This document shows, piece after piece, positions 25,857 through 33,437 of a stretch of 64,000 bases of DNA (position 1 is the first letter of the stretch; each line of letters begins with the position of its first letter). Source of the stretch: Rugosimonospora africana (GTDB lineage: Bacteria; Actinomycetota; Actinomycetes; Mycobacteriales; Micromonosporaceae); NCBI RefSeq assembly GCF_016862975.1, contig NZ_BONZ01000009.1:124001-188000 (forward strand), written 5' to 3'. The notes beneath the pieces are model-generated. The model saw only the letters and a program-made list of their open reading frames with translations. It was not told where the DNA came from and did no database searches. The translations under genes and the position numbers were made by a program.

Positions 25857-25932
25857 GTAGCCCGTGGACCGCACTCGTGACCCGCTGCCGCGCTATCCAC
25901 CGACCTCGTCGTCCGCGCTAGCACGGCAGCGG

Positions 25933-25960
25933 GCCCTGGTGATGGTGCGGTCACCAGGGC
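25933..25960 (-). terminator. stem-loop after the CU044_5270-family gene
   Basis: Perfect 10-bp stem GCCCTGGTGA/TCACCAGGGC with an 8-nt loop, 20 bp beyond the stop codon on the minus strand. Confidence 0.7.
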
Positions 25961-25980
25961 TCCGCGCGGCTGCCGGCGCC

Positions 25981-26964
25981 CTACTTGGGCAGCGTGTCGG
26001 TCCACTCGGACGTGAGCGTGAAGTCGCCGCGCCCCGCAGCGAATTGGAGCGATCCGTCGGGCGAGACGATGAAGTCCGTCCGGCGCACCTGTGCGCTCGT
26101 GGGGTCGATGACGAGTCGGGCCGCCGGCAATTCGGCGAAGGTGATCCGTAGGCCCAGCCCGCCGTCAACTTGACCGAGGCTGGTCACGTTCGGGTAGGCG
26201 GCGATGGCCCGGAAGGCTGCGGCGCGCACCTTCTGCGGAGCGGGCAGCTGGGAGACAAGGGAAATGAGGCTTTCCAAGACGGCCTGCTGCTTCTGCTGCG
26301 CGGCGGTCAGATCCCCGCCGCTCGAGCGAACGTCACCGTTGCTGATGATCTGGTCGATGGACGCCTTGAGCGCAGCCGGCTCGGTCGGCAAAGCCTGAAT
26401 CTGTTCGTAGCTGACCTTGGCCCCGCCGAGCACGAACGGATTCAGCTGCTCAAACTTGGTTACGGTGCCGGCGTTTTTCTCGCCCCTGAACCAGGTCTGT
26501 CCGTCTCGGCCGTTCCACATCTCAAACACGGATGGTTTGCCGTCGCCGCCGTCAGAGACCACCTTCAGGTACCAATAATTGCCGGCACCGTTGGGCAGGT
26601 GTTCCGCGGTAGTGGCGGCGGCGAGCAGGATCTGCTGGCCGGACAGGGACGTGGCCGCCGCCGTGTTGGAGGCGCCAGGGAGGGCGCGTGAGGTCGCCGT
26701 GCCGCCGATACCGCCCGCCGCGACCGCGACGCCGGCGATGGCTGCGGTCGCGGCCAGCGCCGAGGCCAGGTAAGCGACTCGGCGTCGCGATGCCCGTCGC
26801 GGTCGCTGCGGGGCGGGCCGCAGATCTTGCTGGATCTGGCTCATCACGAACTCCTGGATGTGTAGGTAGCGGTCGCTCGGCAGCTCCGACTCCGCCGGCT
26901 CCGGCAGCAGCCAGGCCAGGTCCTCATATTCGTGTGGGTTCGATGGGGTCGAGGTGGCGTTCAT
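25981..26964 (-). CDS. CU044_5270 family membrane protein (sigma-linked)
   Basis: A 327-residue protein. The cytosolic N terminus (about 65 residues, DLAWLLPEPAESELPSDRYLHIQEFVM) is followed by a basic stretch and one transmembrane helix (about residues 68-90), then a ~230-residue extracytoplasmic domain with conserved WYLKVVSDGG and WNGRDGQTWFRG. This layout is the CU044_5270 family, normally encoded with an ECF sigma factor; it is a plausible anti-sigma or sensor partner. Its ATG overlaps the sigma gene stop (ATGA 26961-26964), indicating translational coupling. Confidence 0.85.
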   Translation of the reverse strand: MNATSTPSNPHEYEDLAWLLPEPAESELPSDRYLHIQEFVMSQIQQDLRPAPQRPRRASRRRVAYLASALAATAAIAGVAVAAGGIGGTATSRALPGASNTAAATSLSGQQILLAAATTAEHLPNGAGNYWYLKVVSDGGDGKPSVFEMWNGRDGQTWFRGEKNAGTVTKFEQLNPFVLGGAKVSYEQIQALPTEPAALKASIDQIISNGDVRSSGGDLTAAQQKQQAVLESLISLVSQLPAPQKVRAAAFRAIAAYPNVTSLGQVDGGLGLRITFAELPAARLVIDPTSAQVRRTDFIVSPDGSLQFAAGRGDFTLTSEWTDTLPK

Positions 26965-27611
26965 CGGGTGGTCTCCTGGGCGAACCGGACCGCGATCGTG
27001 CGGTCAGCTACTACCTGTCCGTGGCCGGCGGGTGGTCTCGAATTTTCTGGGGGCGGTCGGAGTTTTCCGGTGCCGACGAGCTTGCGTAGTCGCTCACGTG
27101 CCCGAGACAGCCGGGAGCGCACCGTGCTGGCCGGCACGCCGAGCGCTTCGCCCGCCTCCGCGTAGTCCAGCCCGGCACCGACGCATAACGCCAGCACCTC
27201 GCGTTCGGGCTTGCGCAGCGCCTGCATCGCGGTCTGCACCAGCGCCACCCGCTCTCGGTTGTCGATGCGGGCGGCCACCTCCTCGGCGAAGTCCGGCTCC
27301 ACCGGCTGCCTGGGAAGCCGGGCCAGCGCGAGGTCGTGCCGACGGGCGGCGCGACGCATGTTATGCGCGACGTTCGTTGCGATGCCCAGCAACCACGGGC
27401 GAAGCGATCCGTCGATGCTGACATCGACCCGACCGCGCAGCCGCCATGCCTCCAAGAACGTCAACGACACCACGTCCTCGGCCGACGCCGAGTTCGCGGT
27501 CAGCCGGAAGGCGTGGTGGTACACCAACCGGGCGTACTCATCGAACAGTTCCCGGAACGCACTGGGATCTCCGTCGTGAACCCGGACACGGATGGTCTTC
27601 TCCACAGACAC
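26961..27611 (-). CDS. ECF-type RNA polymerase sigma factor
   Basis: About 216 residues. Region 2 is AFRELFDEYARLVYHHAFRLTAN...AEDVVSLTFLEAWR and region 4 is ALRKPEREVLALCVGAGLDYAEAGEALGVPASTVRSRLSRARERLRK. Together with its CU044_5270 partner it forms a signal-responsive module. The start is uncertain: GTG 27647, GTG 27611 and GTG 27605 are in frame and none has a clear ribosome binding site; 27611/27605 begin closest to the conserved region (VEKTIRVRVHDGD). Confidence 0.88.
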   Translation of the reverse strand: MSVEKTIRVRVHDGDPSAFRELFDEYARLVYHHAFRLTANSASAEDVVSLTFLEAWRLRGRVDVSIDGSLRPWLLGIATNVAHNMRRAARRHDLALARLPRQPVEPDFAEEVAARIDNRERVALVQTAMQALRKPEREVLALCVGAGLDYAEAGEALGVPASTVRSRLSRARERLRKLVGTGKLRPPPENSRPPAGHGQVVADRTIAVRFAQETTR

Positions 27612-27640
27612 AAACTGTCCGGCCAAGCGGCAAGCTCTCA

Positions 27641-27654
27641 GTGACACGCGTCAC
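27641..27654. promoter_or_regulatory. inverted repeat upstream of the ECF sigma gene
   Basis: GTGAC-ACGC-GTCAC, about 30 bp before the preferred start codon. It could be an operator; the longest GTG start of the sigma gene lies inside it. Confidence 0.3.
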
Positions 27655-27828
27655 ACCCAAGCCGTGGAGCGCCCCTGCCGCGCTGCGCCACACCCGAAGG
27701 GAATGTCATCGGGGGAGGCCGTCCTGTAGCCAGATCTGTAGCCATGTCGAGCAGAGACGGGGTGATCGGGGTGAGACGGCGTGAGAGGGATTCGCGACAT
27801 CCGGTCTCATGGCGGAGACGTCGGGCAC

Positions 27829-27859
27829 GGCGCGCCCGCCCTCGCGGGACGGGCGCGCC
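27829..27859 (-). terminator. stem-loop after the SDR gene
   Basis: GGCGCGCCCG/CGGGCGCGCC 10-bp stem, extended inside by CCC/GGG, directly beyond the stop of the minus-strand gene at 27867. Confidence 0.7.
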
Positions 27860-27866
27860 GCTTCGA

Positions 27867-28799
27867 TCAGTTGAGGTACGCGTCCAGGAGGCGCCGCTCC
27901 TCGTCGGCGGTGAACATCGGCTCGGCGGTCGTTGTCGCGTCCCGCACGGTGTCGGCCAGTGGCCGCACCGTCAGACCCGCGTCGAGCGCCCGTGTCACGT
28001 CGACCCGGTTGGCGGCCGCCCAACCCGGCGCGGCCACCCACATCGGTACACCCATCCACGGGTCGACCCCCGCGTCGAGCAGCCACCGGGTGGGCACCCA
28101 GACCAGATCGGCCGGCCCGCATGCCCGCAGCAGGTCGCCCATCGTCATGACCGGGCCGGCGACGTTGCACACGCCGCTCCGCTCGACGCCGGAAACGACG
28201 AACTCGGCCAGGTCGCGTACGTCGATGTACTGCACCGGATCGTCGGGCGCGCCCGGTGCCAGAACCTGTCCGCCGCGTGCGATGCGGCGAGGCCAGTAGG
28301 TGAACCGGTCCGTCGGATCGTGCGGACCGACGATCAGACCCGGCCGGGGGATGAAGGCCCGATCGCCGTACGCGTCGAGCACGATGCGTTCGCAGGCGGC
28401 CTTGCGGGCGCCGTACAACGAACCGGGGTCGAGTCCGCCGGTCAGTTCGATGACGGGGGCATCCTCGTGCTGGCCGTCGGTGGTGTTGTGGTCGGCGTAC
28501 ACGGAAAGGGTCGAGACCAGGACGTAGCGGTCGACCCGTTCGGCGAGCGCGCCCACCGTCGCGCGTACCGACTCGGGGCGGTAGGCGGCGACGTCGATGA
28601 CCGCGTCCCACTCGCGTCCGGCCAGCGTGGACAGGTCCGCGTTCCGGTCGCCGTGCAGCGTCTCCACGTCCGGATAGAGGTCAGGGTTGGTGATGCCGCG
28701 GTTGAACAGGGTGAGGTGGTCCCCGGCGCGCAGAGCGGCGTCGACAACGGCGCGGCCCAGGAAGCGGGTACCGCCGAGAACCAGAATGGTGCGGGACAA
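27867..28799 (-). CDS. extended SDR family NAD(P)-dependent epimerase/dehydratase
   Basis: A 310-residue protein with the Rossmann glycine motif GGTRFLGRAV at the N terminus and YxxxK (LYGARKAACE). The strand VDRYVLVSTLSVYAD carries the catalytic serine region. C-terminal part is the substrate lobe with VQYIDVRDLAEFVV. Substrate cannot be deduced; related proteins are annotated as reductases or nucleoside-sugar epimerases. The start is TTG 28799, with GAGGAG 6 nt upstream. It is monocistronic. Confidence 0.85.
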   Translation of the reverse strand: MSRTILVLGGTRFLGRAVVDAALRAGDHLTLFNRGITNPDLYPDVETLHGDRNADLSTLAGREWDAVIDVAAYRPESVRATVGALAERVDRYVLVSTLSVYADHNTTDGQHEDAPVIELTGGLDPGSLYGARKAACERIVLDAYGDRAFIPRPGLIVGPHDPTDRFTYWPRRIARGGQVLAPGAPDDPVQYIDVRDLAEFVVSGVERSGVCNVAGPVMTMGDLLRACGPADLVWVPTRWLLDAGVDPWMGVPMWVAAPGWAAANRVDVTRALDAGLTVRPLADTVRDATTTAEPMFTADEERRLLDAYLN

Positions 28800-29085
28800 C
28801 GTGTTCTCCTCGGAAGAGAGAGATGGTCTTCCGGGGCTCGCGAGCGCTTGGGCGTCAGGCGGCGGCCGGAAGCAGGGCAGGGCGAACTTTCAGCGCTGAT
28901 CCGCGCAATGTCCTCACCTGTCCTTCACGTGTCGCGCGCCGGTGATGGCGCCGGGTCAGGCTACCAGAGCCGGGATCCGGCTCGTCACGGATATTGATCG
29001 GGAGAGACGGCACGGATCATCCGGCGGAGCTGGGGCGCTGATGTGGTTGCCCCGCAGTCTTGCCCCGGTGTCGTAGCTTGCGCTC

Positions 29086-29268
29086 ATGTCGCTGAACGAC
29101 GCGGATCTCGCGAGGGTCCGCGGCACCGGGGCGTATCGGGTGGCCGTGTGGGTGGCCCGGCTGGCGTTCGTTCTGATGCCGCGCCCAGCCACTGGTCGCC
29201 GTACGGGCCGCCGGACGGCGCCTTGGCGTAGAGCCTGTACGACCCGGCGGCCAGCGGGCCCACGGTGA
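29086..29268 (+). pseudogene. N-terminal gene fragment running into unrelated sequence
   Basis: MSLNDADLARVRGTGAYRVA followed by VWVARLAFVLM looks like the beginning of a membrane protein. After about residue 31 the frame becomes Arg/Pro/Thr-rich shadow sequence that makes sense only on the other strand. A breakpoint near 29175 is likely, leaving a 5' remnant. Confidence 0.35.
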
Positions 29269-29308
29269 CCCTGCCCTCGGCGCACCAGAACCTGACCCTG
29301 AACATCAC
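29171..29308 (-). pseudogene. internal fragment of a carboxypeptidase-regulatory-like beta domain
   Basis: On the minus strand, GRVTVGPLAAGSYRLYAKAPS followed by PYGDQWLGA has the character of a carboxypeptidase-regulatory-like domain repeat (V-L-aGsY-l). There is no start in context, no signal peptide, and the frame ends at the breakpoint with the preceding fragment. It is a remnant of a larger surface protein gene. Confidence 0.4.
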
Positions 29309-29410
29309 GGTCGGCTGATTGCCGGCGCACCAACGTCGAGGGGGGCCACCGGCCGACCAACCCGATGGCCCCTCGACGCATCGAAGCGGGTCGTGCCGGT
29401 GATCGTGCCT

Positions 29411-30097
29411 TTAGCGCCACCGTCCCCGCCTCGCCTCGGGAAAGTCGAGCCGGCGCGTCCACTTTCCGCCGTCGAGCAACCCGGCGTCAGCGGCGAACGT
29501 GGGTAGGAAAGCCAGCAGTGCTGGCCGGCCAAACAGGGCCACGCCGAAGCCGACCTTGTCGGGGACCGCGCTGTACCCGGCGGCGGAACCATCACGGATC
29601 ATCGTGGCCAGGCTTCTGTTCCGCGCCCGCAGCGCGTTCAGCGCCCGACTGCCGGACCAGGTTCGGCGAGGCAGAAACCAGAGGGCCAGTACGACGGATG
29701 CGAGGACCAGAGGAATCCCTACCTCCTGGCTGGCCGGCCGAGCCGCGACGCACGGCACCACGGTGAGAGAGGCTACTGGCAGCAGTATTCGGACCGACCG
29801 GGCCCGCAAGTAGCCCTGCCGCACCAGCCTCAACTCGACGTCCTTGACCACCTGCCGAACACGCGGTTGGTTGGCGAGCTCCCGCGCACCCATCGTGCCG
29901 TACAGGTCACTGAATAGTGCCCGCTCCAGCATGTGGTCGCCGGAGGGTGCCACGCCGGTACGCCGGATGCGTCCAGGCGGTCCGGCAATGAGCCGCCCAC
30001 GAGCGGCCAGCATCGCCAATGCGGTTTGCGCCGCGGCCCACCGCCCACCACGCAGCAGGCCGATCTCGGTCGGCCCGAGTTGCTTGGCTTCCTTCAC
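29411..30097 (-). CDS. TIGR04222-like membrane protein
   Basis: A 228-residue protein. The N-terminal winged-helix-like region (GPTEIGLLRGGRWAAAQTALAMLAARGRLI) and the repeated LxxRGxL pattern (VVKDVELRLVRQGYL) match the TIGR04222 domain of actinobacterial membrane proteins, followed by two transmembrane segments (about 101-118 and 125-142). The usual Gly/Cys-rich C-terminal tail is absent. GTG 30097 is used; the ribosome binding site is weak. Function unknown. Confidence 0.7.
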   Translation of the reverse strand: MKEAKQLGPTEIGLLRGGRWAAAQTALAMLAARGRLIAGPPGRIRRTGVAPSGDHMLERALFSDLYGTMGARELANQPRVRQVVKDVELRLVRQGYLRARSVRILLPVASLTVVPCVAARPASQEVGIPLVLASVVLALWFLPRRTWSGSRALNALRARNRSLATMIRDGSAAGYSAVPDKVGFGVALFGRPALLAFLPTFAADAGLLDGGKWTRRLDFPEARRGRWR

Positions 30098-30168
30098 TCA
30101 TCACATGGTGACCATTCACCGCAAGCCGGCCGGGTTCGGCCTGCTGGCAGCAGATTTGGTAAGAACCG

Positions 30169-30714
30169 CTACTGGCCGACCCTGCCGTCGATCCGCTCGC
30201 GCAGCACGTCGGCGTGGCCGAGGTGGCGTGCGTACTCCTCAACGCAGTGAATCAGCACCCAACGCAAGGACAGCGGTCCGCGCCACTCGTCGGGTACGGA
30301 GAGGCCGAAGTCAGCGCTTCGGACGAACCGGTCGGTGTACTCCGCCTCCTCCCGCCACGCGGCCCAGGCGGCGGCCACGACCTCCGGGTCCGGTACGGCA
30401 CCGTCAAAGTCGCCGTCCGGGTCCTCCCGCGACGAATACAGCGAAGCCGTATCCTCCTGGGCGAGCCCGCCGCGGAACCAGCCCCGCTCCACATCGGTCA
30501 GATGGCGTACGAGCCCGAGCAGTGACAGCTTGGACGGCTCCAGCGAGCGGCGGGCCAGGTCTGCCGGCGTCAGGCCGGCGCACTTGAGTTCCAGCGTCGC
30601 GCGTTGCCATCGCAAGAACCCGAGGAGCGTGCTGCGCTCATCGGCCTGTCCGGGAGCGTCCACGCGTGGGTCGTCGTTGAGGTCTACGAACATGTCGGCG
30701 AATCGGCTGGCCAT
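30169..30714 (-). CDS. DinB family protein (DUF664)
   Basis: A 181-residue four-helix-bundle protein with DinB/DUF664 patterns: LLGFLRWQRATLELKCAGLT, LLGLVRHLTDVERGWF (metal-ligand His) and RWVLIHCVEEYARHLGHADVLRERIDG with the second histidine pair. Members are metal-dependent, often mycothiol- or bacillithiol-using transferases. ATG 30714 (MASRFADMFVD) is preferred over 30750. Monocistronic. Confidence 0.88.
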   Translation of the reverse strand: MASRFADMFVDLNDDPRVDAPGQADERSTLLGFLRWQRATLELKCAGLTPADLARRSLEPSKLSLLGLVRHLTDVERGWFRGGLAQEDTASLYSSREDPDGDFDGAVPDPEVVAAAWAAWREEAEYTDRFVRSADFGLSVPDEWRGPLSLRWVLIHCVEEYARHLGHADVLRERIDGRVGQ

Positions 30715-30898
30715 TCCGCCAGCATCGGGGCAGCCGATGCCCGGCGCCACCGATTTCTGATCACGCTGTCGCTGATTCGCCTATCCGACTGAGGCCGGTC
30801 TGAACCTCGACATCGTGGTTCCGCGTCGCCGGGGAGCGTCGGTACGGTTCGGGCGCTTGACACACCAGCCGATTACCGACGGGGGAGGTGAGGGCCCG

Positions 30899-31516
30899 AT
30901 GTCCATCCGTGCGGCCTTGCTCTACTGCGTACCGCCGATCCTCGGTGTCGTGGTCGGCTACCTGCTGGGCGGCAGGCTGCGACGCCTCGCTGGCCTTCGG
31001 CTGCGGGCGCTGTGGCTGCTCTGGATCGCCGCCGCCGGCCAACTGCTGGCGTTGCGCCTGCTGACCGGCGTACCCGCCGGATTGGCGGTCACCGTCGCGT
31101 TCGGGGCGGCCGCCGTGTGTCTGGCGGTCAACCTCAGACATAGCCGCACGATTGCGCTGACCGGCTTGCTGGTGCTCACCGGTGCGGCCCTCAACGGGGT
31201 CGCGATTCTGCTCAACGGTGGGATGCCGTACTCGCCCGGCGCGGCGGTGCGGGCGGGTCTGCCGCCGGACGCCGAGACCGTGAAGAACGCCGCGGCACAC
31301 GCGGGTACGCGCCTCGCACCGCTTGGCGACGTCATCGCGGTACCGCCGATGCACGCGGTCGTCAGCGTCGGAGATCTCCTCATCGCGCTCGGGATCGTGG
31401 CTCTGGTCGCGTCGTCGATGCGCCGCCGCGCGCTGTCTCCGGCCGGCTCGGGTCTCGACGCGCCGCCGTTCGTTGCTGGTTCCGTTTCCGGCATGCGAGG
31501 GGAGGTGACGACATGA
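30899..31516 (+). CDS. DUF5317 family membrane protein
   Basis: A 205-residue protein with five or six hydrophobic helices; VPPILGVVVGYLLGGRLRRL at the start and LNGVAILLNGGMPYSPGAAV in the middle are typical of DUF5317. ATG 30899 follows GGGGGAGGTGAGG. Its stop overlaps the ATG of a 35-residue microprotein (ATGA 31513-31516), so the two are translationally coupled. Function unknown. Confidence 0.85.
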   Translation: MSIRAALLYCVPPILGVVVGYLLGGRLRRLAGLRLRALWLLWIAAAGQLLALRLLTGVPAGLAVTVAFGAAAVCLAVNLRHSRTIALTGLLVLTGAALNGVAILLNGGMPYSPGAAVRAGLPPDAETVKNAAAHAGTRLAPLGDVIAVPPMHAVVSVGDLLIALGIVALVASSMRRRALSPAGSGLDAPPFVAGSVSGMRGEVTT

Positions 31517-31620
31517 CCCTGACGCTGTTCGTGCGCCGCGCGGCTCTGGTGGCGCTCACGCTGGCTTCGCTTGCCATCGTGCTCTACACCCTCGGCGCTC
31601 CCTACGAACTCGGCGGCTGA
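31513..31620 (+). CDS. 35-residue single-pass membrane microprotein, copy 1
   Basis: MTLTLFVRRAALVALTLA begins a short basic N terminus plus one transmembrane helix (about residues 10-27), ending PYELGG. The start overlaps the DUF5317 stop by four bases and has GAGGGGAGG 7 nt upstream. Copy 2 lies 147 bp downstream. The copies differ at seven codons, five of them synonymous, evidence that the peptide is selected. Too short for family recognition. Confidence 0.75.
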   Translation: MTLTLFVRRAALVALTLASLAIVLYTLGAPYELGG

Positions 31621-31659
31621 ACCGTCGGAACTGAGCTTGTTGCGAGGGGAGGTGACGAC

Positions 31660-31767
31660 ATGACTCTCACGCTGTTCGTGCGCCGCGCGGCTCTGGTGGC
31701 CTTCACCCTGGCTTCGCTTGCCATCGTGCTCTACACCCTCGGCGCTCCCTACGAGCACGGCGGCTGA
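31660..31767 (+). CDS. 35-residue single-pass membrane microprotein, copy 2
   Basis: Same length and topology as copy 1, with the same GAGGGGAGG ribosome binding site. Amino acid differences are Leu15 to Phe and Leu33 to His only, so it ends PYEHGG. It is separated from copy 1 by 39 bp and has its own initiation signal, so it is probably co-transcribed from the DUF5317 promoter. Confidence 0.75.
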   Translation: MTLTLFVRRAALVAFTLASLAIVLYTLGAPYEHGG

Positions 31768-31918
31768 CCCAACCGGCCTGCCCGACGACTCCCTGTCGCC
31801 GCCAACGGCTTCGCATGGGTTCCGGTCAGCGTCACCGGGTGACTACTGTGGGCGTGCGGCGGCATGTCCCGCCGCACCGCTTCGCGACCGGCAGCCGACT
31901 GGGAGGGACGGAGCAACC

Positions 31919-32182
31919 ATGGCCACTATCGAGGAAGTCAAGGCGGGCCTGGGGCACGCCGCGCAGGAAGCGGGCACGATCGCCGGGCAGGCGAACGCCG
32001 CGGCCGAGAGCGCCGACCGCATGGTCGCTCGGCTTCAGGCGGTCGCCCAGGGTACGAACCATCCGAAGGTCGCCGAGGCGGTGGCCCGCGCCCAACAGGC
32101 CAAGCAGCTTCTCGCCGAAGCGGTCGTGGCGGCGCAACAGGCGGCGCAGGCGGCCCACGAGTACATCGTGGTGCTGGGCTGA
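31919..32182 (+). CDS. small alanine-rich helical protein, unknown function
   Basis: An 87-residue protein (MATIEEVKAGLGHAAQEAGT...) predicted to be nearly all helix, with heptad-like AQQA and AVARAQQAKQLLAEAV stretches, ending EYIVVLG. It resembles small actinobacterial coiled-coil proteins of the WXG100/DUF6244 size class but has no WxG. ATG 31919 follows GGGAGGGACGGAG. No secretion genes are nearby. Family not assigned. Confidence 0.7.
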   Translation: MATIEEVKAGLGHAAQEAGTIAGQANAAAESADRMVARLQAVAQGTNHPKVAEAVARAQQAKQLLAEAVVAAQQAAQAAHEYIVVLG

Positions 32183-32262
32183 GGCGGTTCGTAGCCGATC
32201 TGCATCCAAGGGGTCAAGGCCGACGGCATGGGCCCGGGCTCCGCAGGGACCCGGGCCGGCCG

Positions 32263-32451
32263 TCAGCTCTTACGCCAGAAGTACACCGCCACCGCCAGGA
32301 TCACCGCGAACCCCGCCAGTACCAGTGCCGGCCGCAGCGCAGGCTGGCCGCGGACCTCGGCCACCACGGTGACGATGAACGCCACCGCGGTGAAGAAACC
32401 GAGGATCCCGACGACCATCTCGAGCCGCTGCGCGCGGGCCCTGGGGTGCAT
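32263..32451 (-). CDS. small two-helix membrane protein
   Basis: A 62-residue protein with two transmembrane segments (MVVGILGFFTAVAFIVTVVA and ALVLAGFAVILAVAVYF) and an Arg-rich start (MHPRARAQRLE). It lies downstream of the sugar ABC permease genes on the same strand, separated by a repeat, and may be the last gene of that operon. Function unknown. Confidence 0.65.
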   Translation of the reverse strand: MHPRARAQRLEMVVGILGFFTAVAFIVTVVAEVRGQPALRPALVLAGFAVILAVAVYFWRKS

Positions 32452-32474
32452 GTGCCCTCCCTGTTTGGCCCGTC

Positions 32475-32516
32475 TTCCCGGGCCGCTTGACCGGCCCGCC
32501 CAGAAACCGGGCGGGA
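32475..32516 (-). repeat. dispersed copy of the 60-bp adnB repeat family
   Basis: On the minus strand, GGCCGGTCAAGCGGCC and the preceding GGTTTCTGGG match the adnB units at about 35 of 40 positions. Here it lies between genes, after the stop of the ABC permease. Confidence 0.8.
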
Positions 32517-32527
32517 GTGGCCACGGC

Positions 32528-33436
32528 CTAACCCTTCACGCCGCCCGCCGTCAGGCCGGCCACGATGCGCCGTTGCAGCAGCAGCACCATGATGACCAGC
32601 GGTACGGTGACGATCGTGCCGGCGGCCATGACCGCCGTGTAGGGCTCCTGGTGCGGCTGGCTGCCGGTGAACTGAGCGACGGCGACCGTCACCGGCTGCG
32701 TCTTGTCGTTCGACAGCTCGCTGGCGAGCAGGAATTCGTTCCAGGACGAGATGAACGCCAGGATCGCCGTGGTGAACAGTCCCGGCGCGGCCAGCGGGAG
32801 GAGCACCTTCCGGAACGCCTGCCCCGGCGTGCAGCCGTCGACCACTGCCGCCTCTTCCAACTCCCACGGCAACTCGGCGAAGAAGGCCGTGAGCGTGTAG
32901 ACGGTCAGCGGCAGGGCGAACGAGATGTCGGGGATGATGAGCGCCTGGTACCCGCCGATCCAGTGAACGTTCGTGAACAGCTGGAACAGCGGCGTCAGCA
33001 GCGCGACCCCGGGGAACATCGACGCGCCGAGCACCAGGCCCAGCACCAGATACTTGCCGCGGAAGTCCAGCCGCGCGATCGCGTACGCGGCGAAGCACCC
33101 GGCCGCCACCGCCAGGATGGTCGTGCACACGCCGATGATGAGGCTGTTGATGAGCGCTCGGCCGAAGTGGTTGCCCAGGCTGGTGGAGAACGCGGTCCTG
33201 AAGTTGTCCAGCGTGATGTGGGTGGGCCAGGGCGTCGTGTCGAAGGTGTACCCGACGTTCCGGAAGGCGGTCACCACCATCCAGTAGAACGGCGCCAGGC
33301 AGAAGACGACGATGATGACGATACCCAGGTAGCTGCGGGCCGCCGCGAACGTGAAGCGCCGGCGGGGGCGCATCGCGGGCCGGTCCGCTGCGGAGGCGAG
33401 GCCCCCGCGGCCACCCACCGCGGTTGTCGAGGCCAT
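32528..33436 (-). CDS. carbohydrate ABC transporter permease (MalG-type)
   Basis: A 302-residue permease with six transmembrane segments and the EAA loop (ELEEAAVVDGCTPGQAFRKV) that docks the ATPase. The N terminus is a ~35-residue basic cytosolic segment. It pairs with the MalF-type permease immediately upstream (1-bp gap) and the lipoprotein binding protein. No ATPase gene is in the cluster, so a shared ATPase such as MsiK is expected. Confidence 0.93.
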   Translation of the reverse strand: MASTTAVGGRGGLASAADRPAMRPRRRFTFAAARSYLGIVIIVVFCLAPFYWMVVTAFRNVGYTFDTTPWPTHITLDNFRTAFSTSLGNHFGRALINSLIIGVCTTILAVAAGCFAAYAIARLDFRGKYLVLGLVLGASMFPGVALLTPLFQLFTNVHWIGGYQALIIPDISFALPLTVYTLTAFFAELPWELEEAAVVDGCTPGQAFRKVLLPLAAPGLFTTAILAFISSWNEFLLASELSNDKTQPVTVAVAQFTGSQPHQEPYTAVMAAGTIVTVPLVIMVLLLQRRIVAGLTAGGVKG

Positions 33437-33437
33437 C

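Larger units (their letters stand above)
31494..31770 (+). repeat. 147-bp tandem duplication carrying the microprotein gene
   Basis: Unit 1 starts at TGCGAGGGGAGGTGACGACA (31494) and unit 2 with the same string at 31641. Homology covers ribosome binding site, start, whole ORF and stop (about 127 bp of each unit). Confidence 0.9.

Noticed and set aside
25484-26005. Minus-strand ORF containing the peptide GTGFEPVTSGL
   Set aside because: This peptide is produced by reading the complement of a tRNA 3' end and terminator; the ORF crosses attR and the stem-loop and has no other protein-like content.
27706-28611. Minus-strand Arg-rich ORF overlapping the SDR gene
   Set aside because: Out-of-frame shadow of the SDR gene; composition is almost only Arg, Gly, Pro and Ala.
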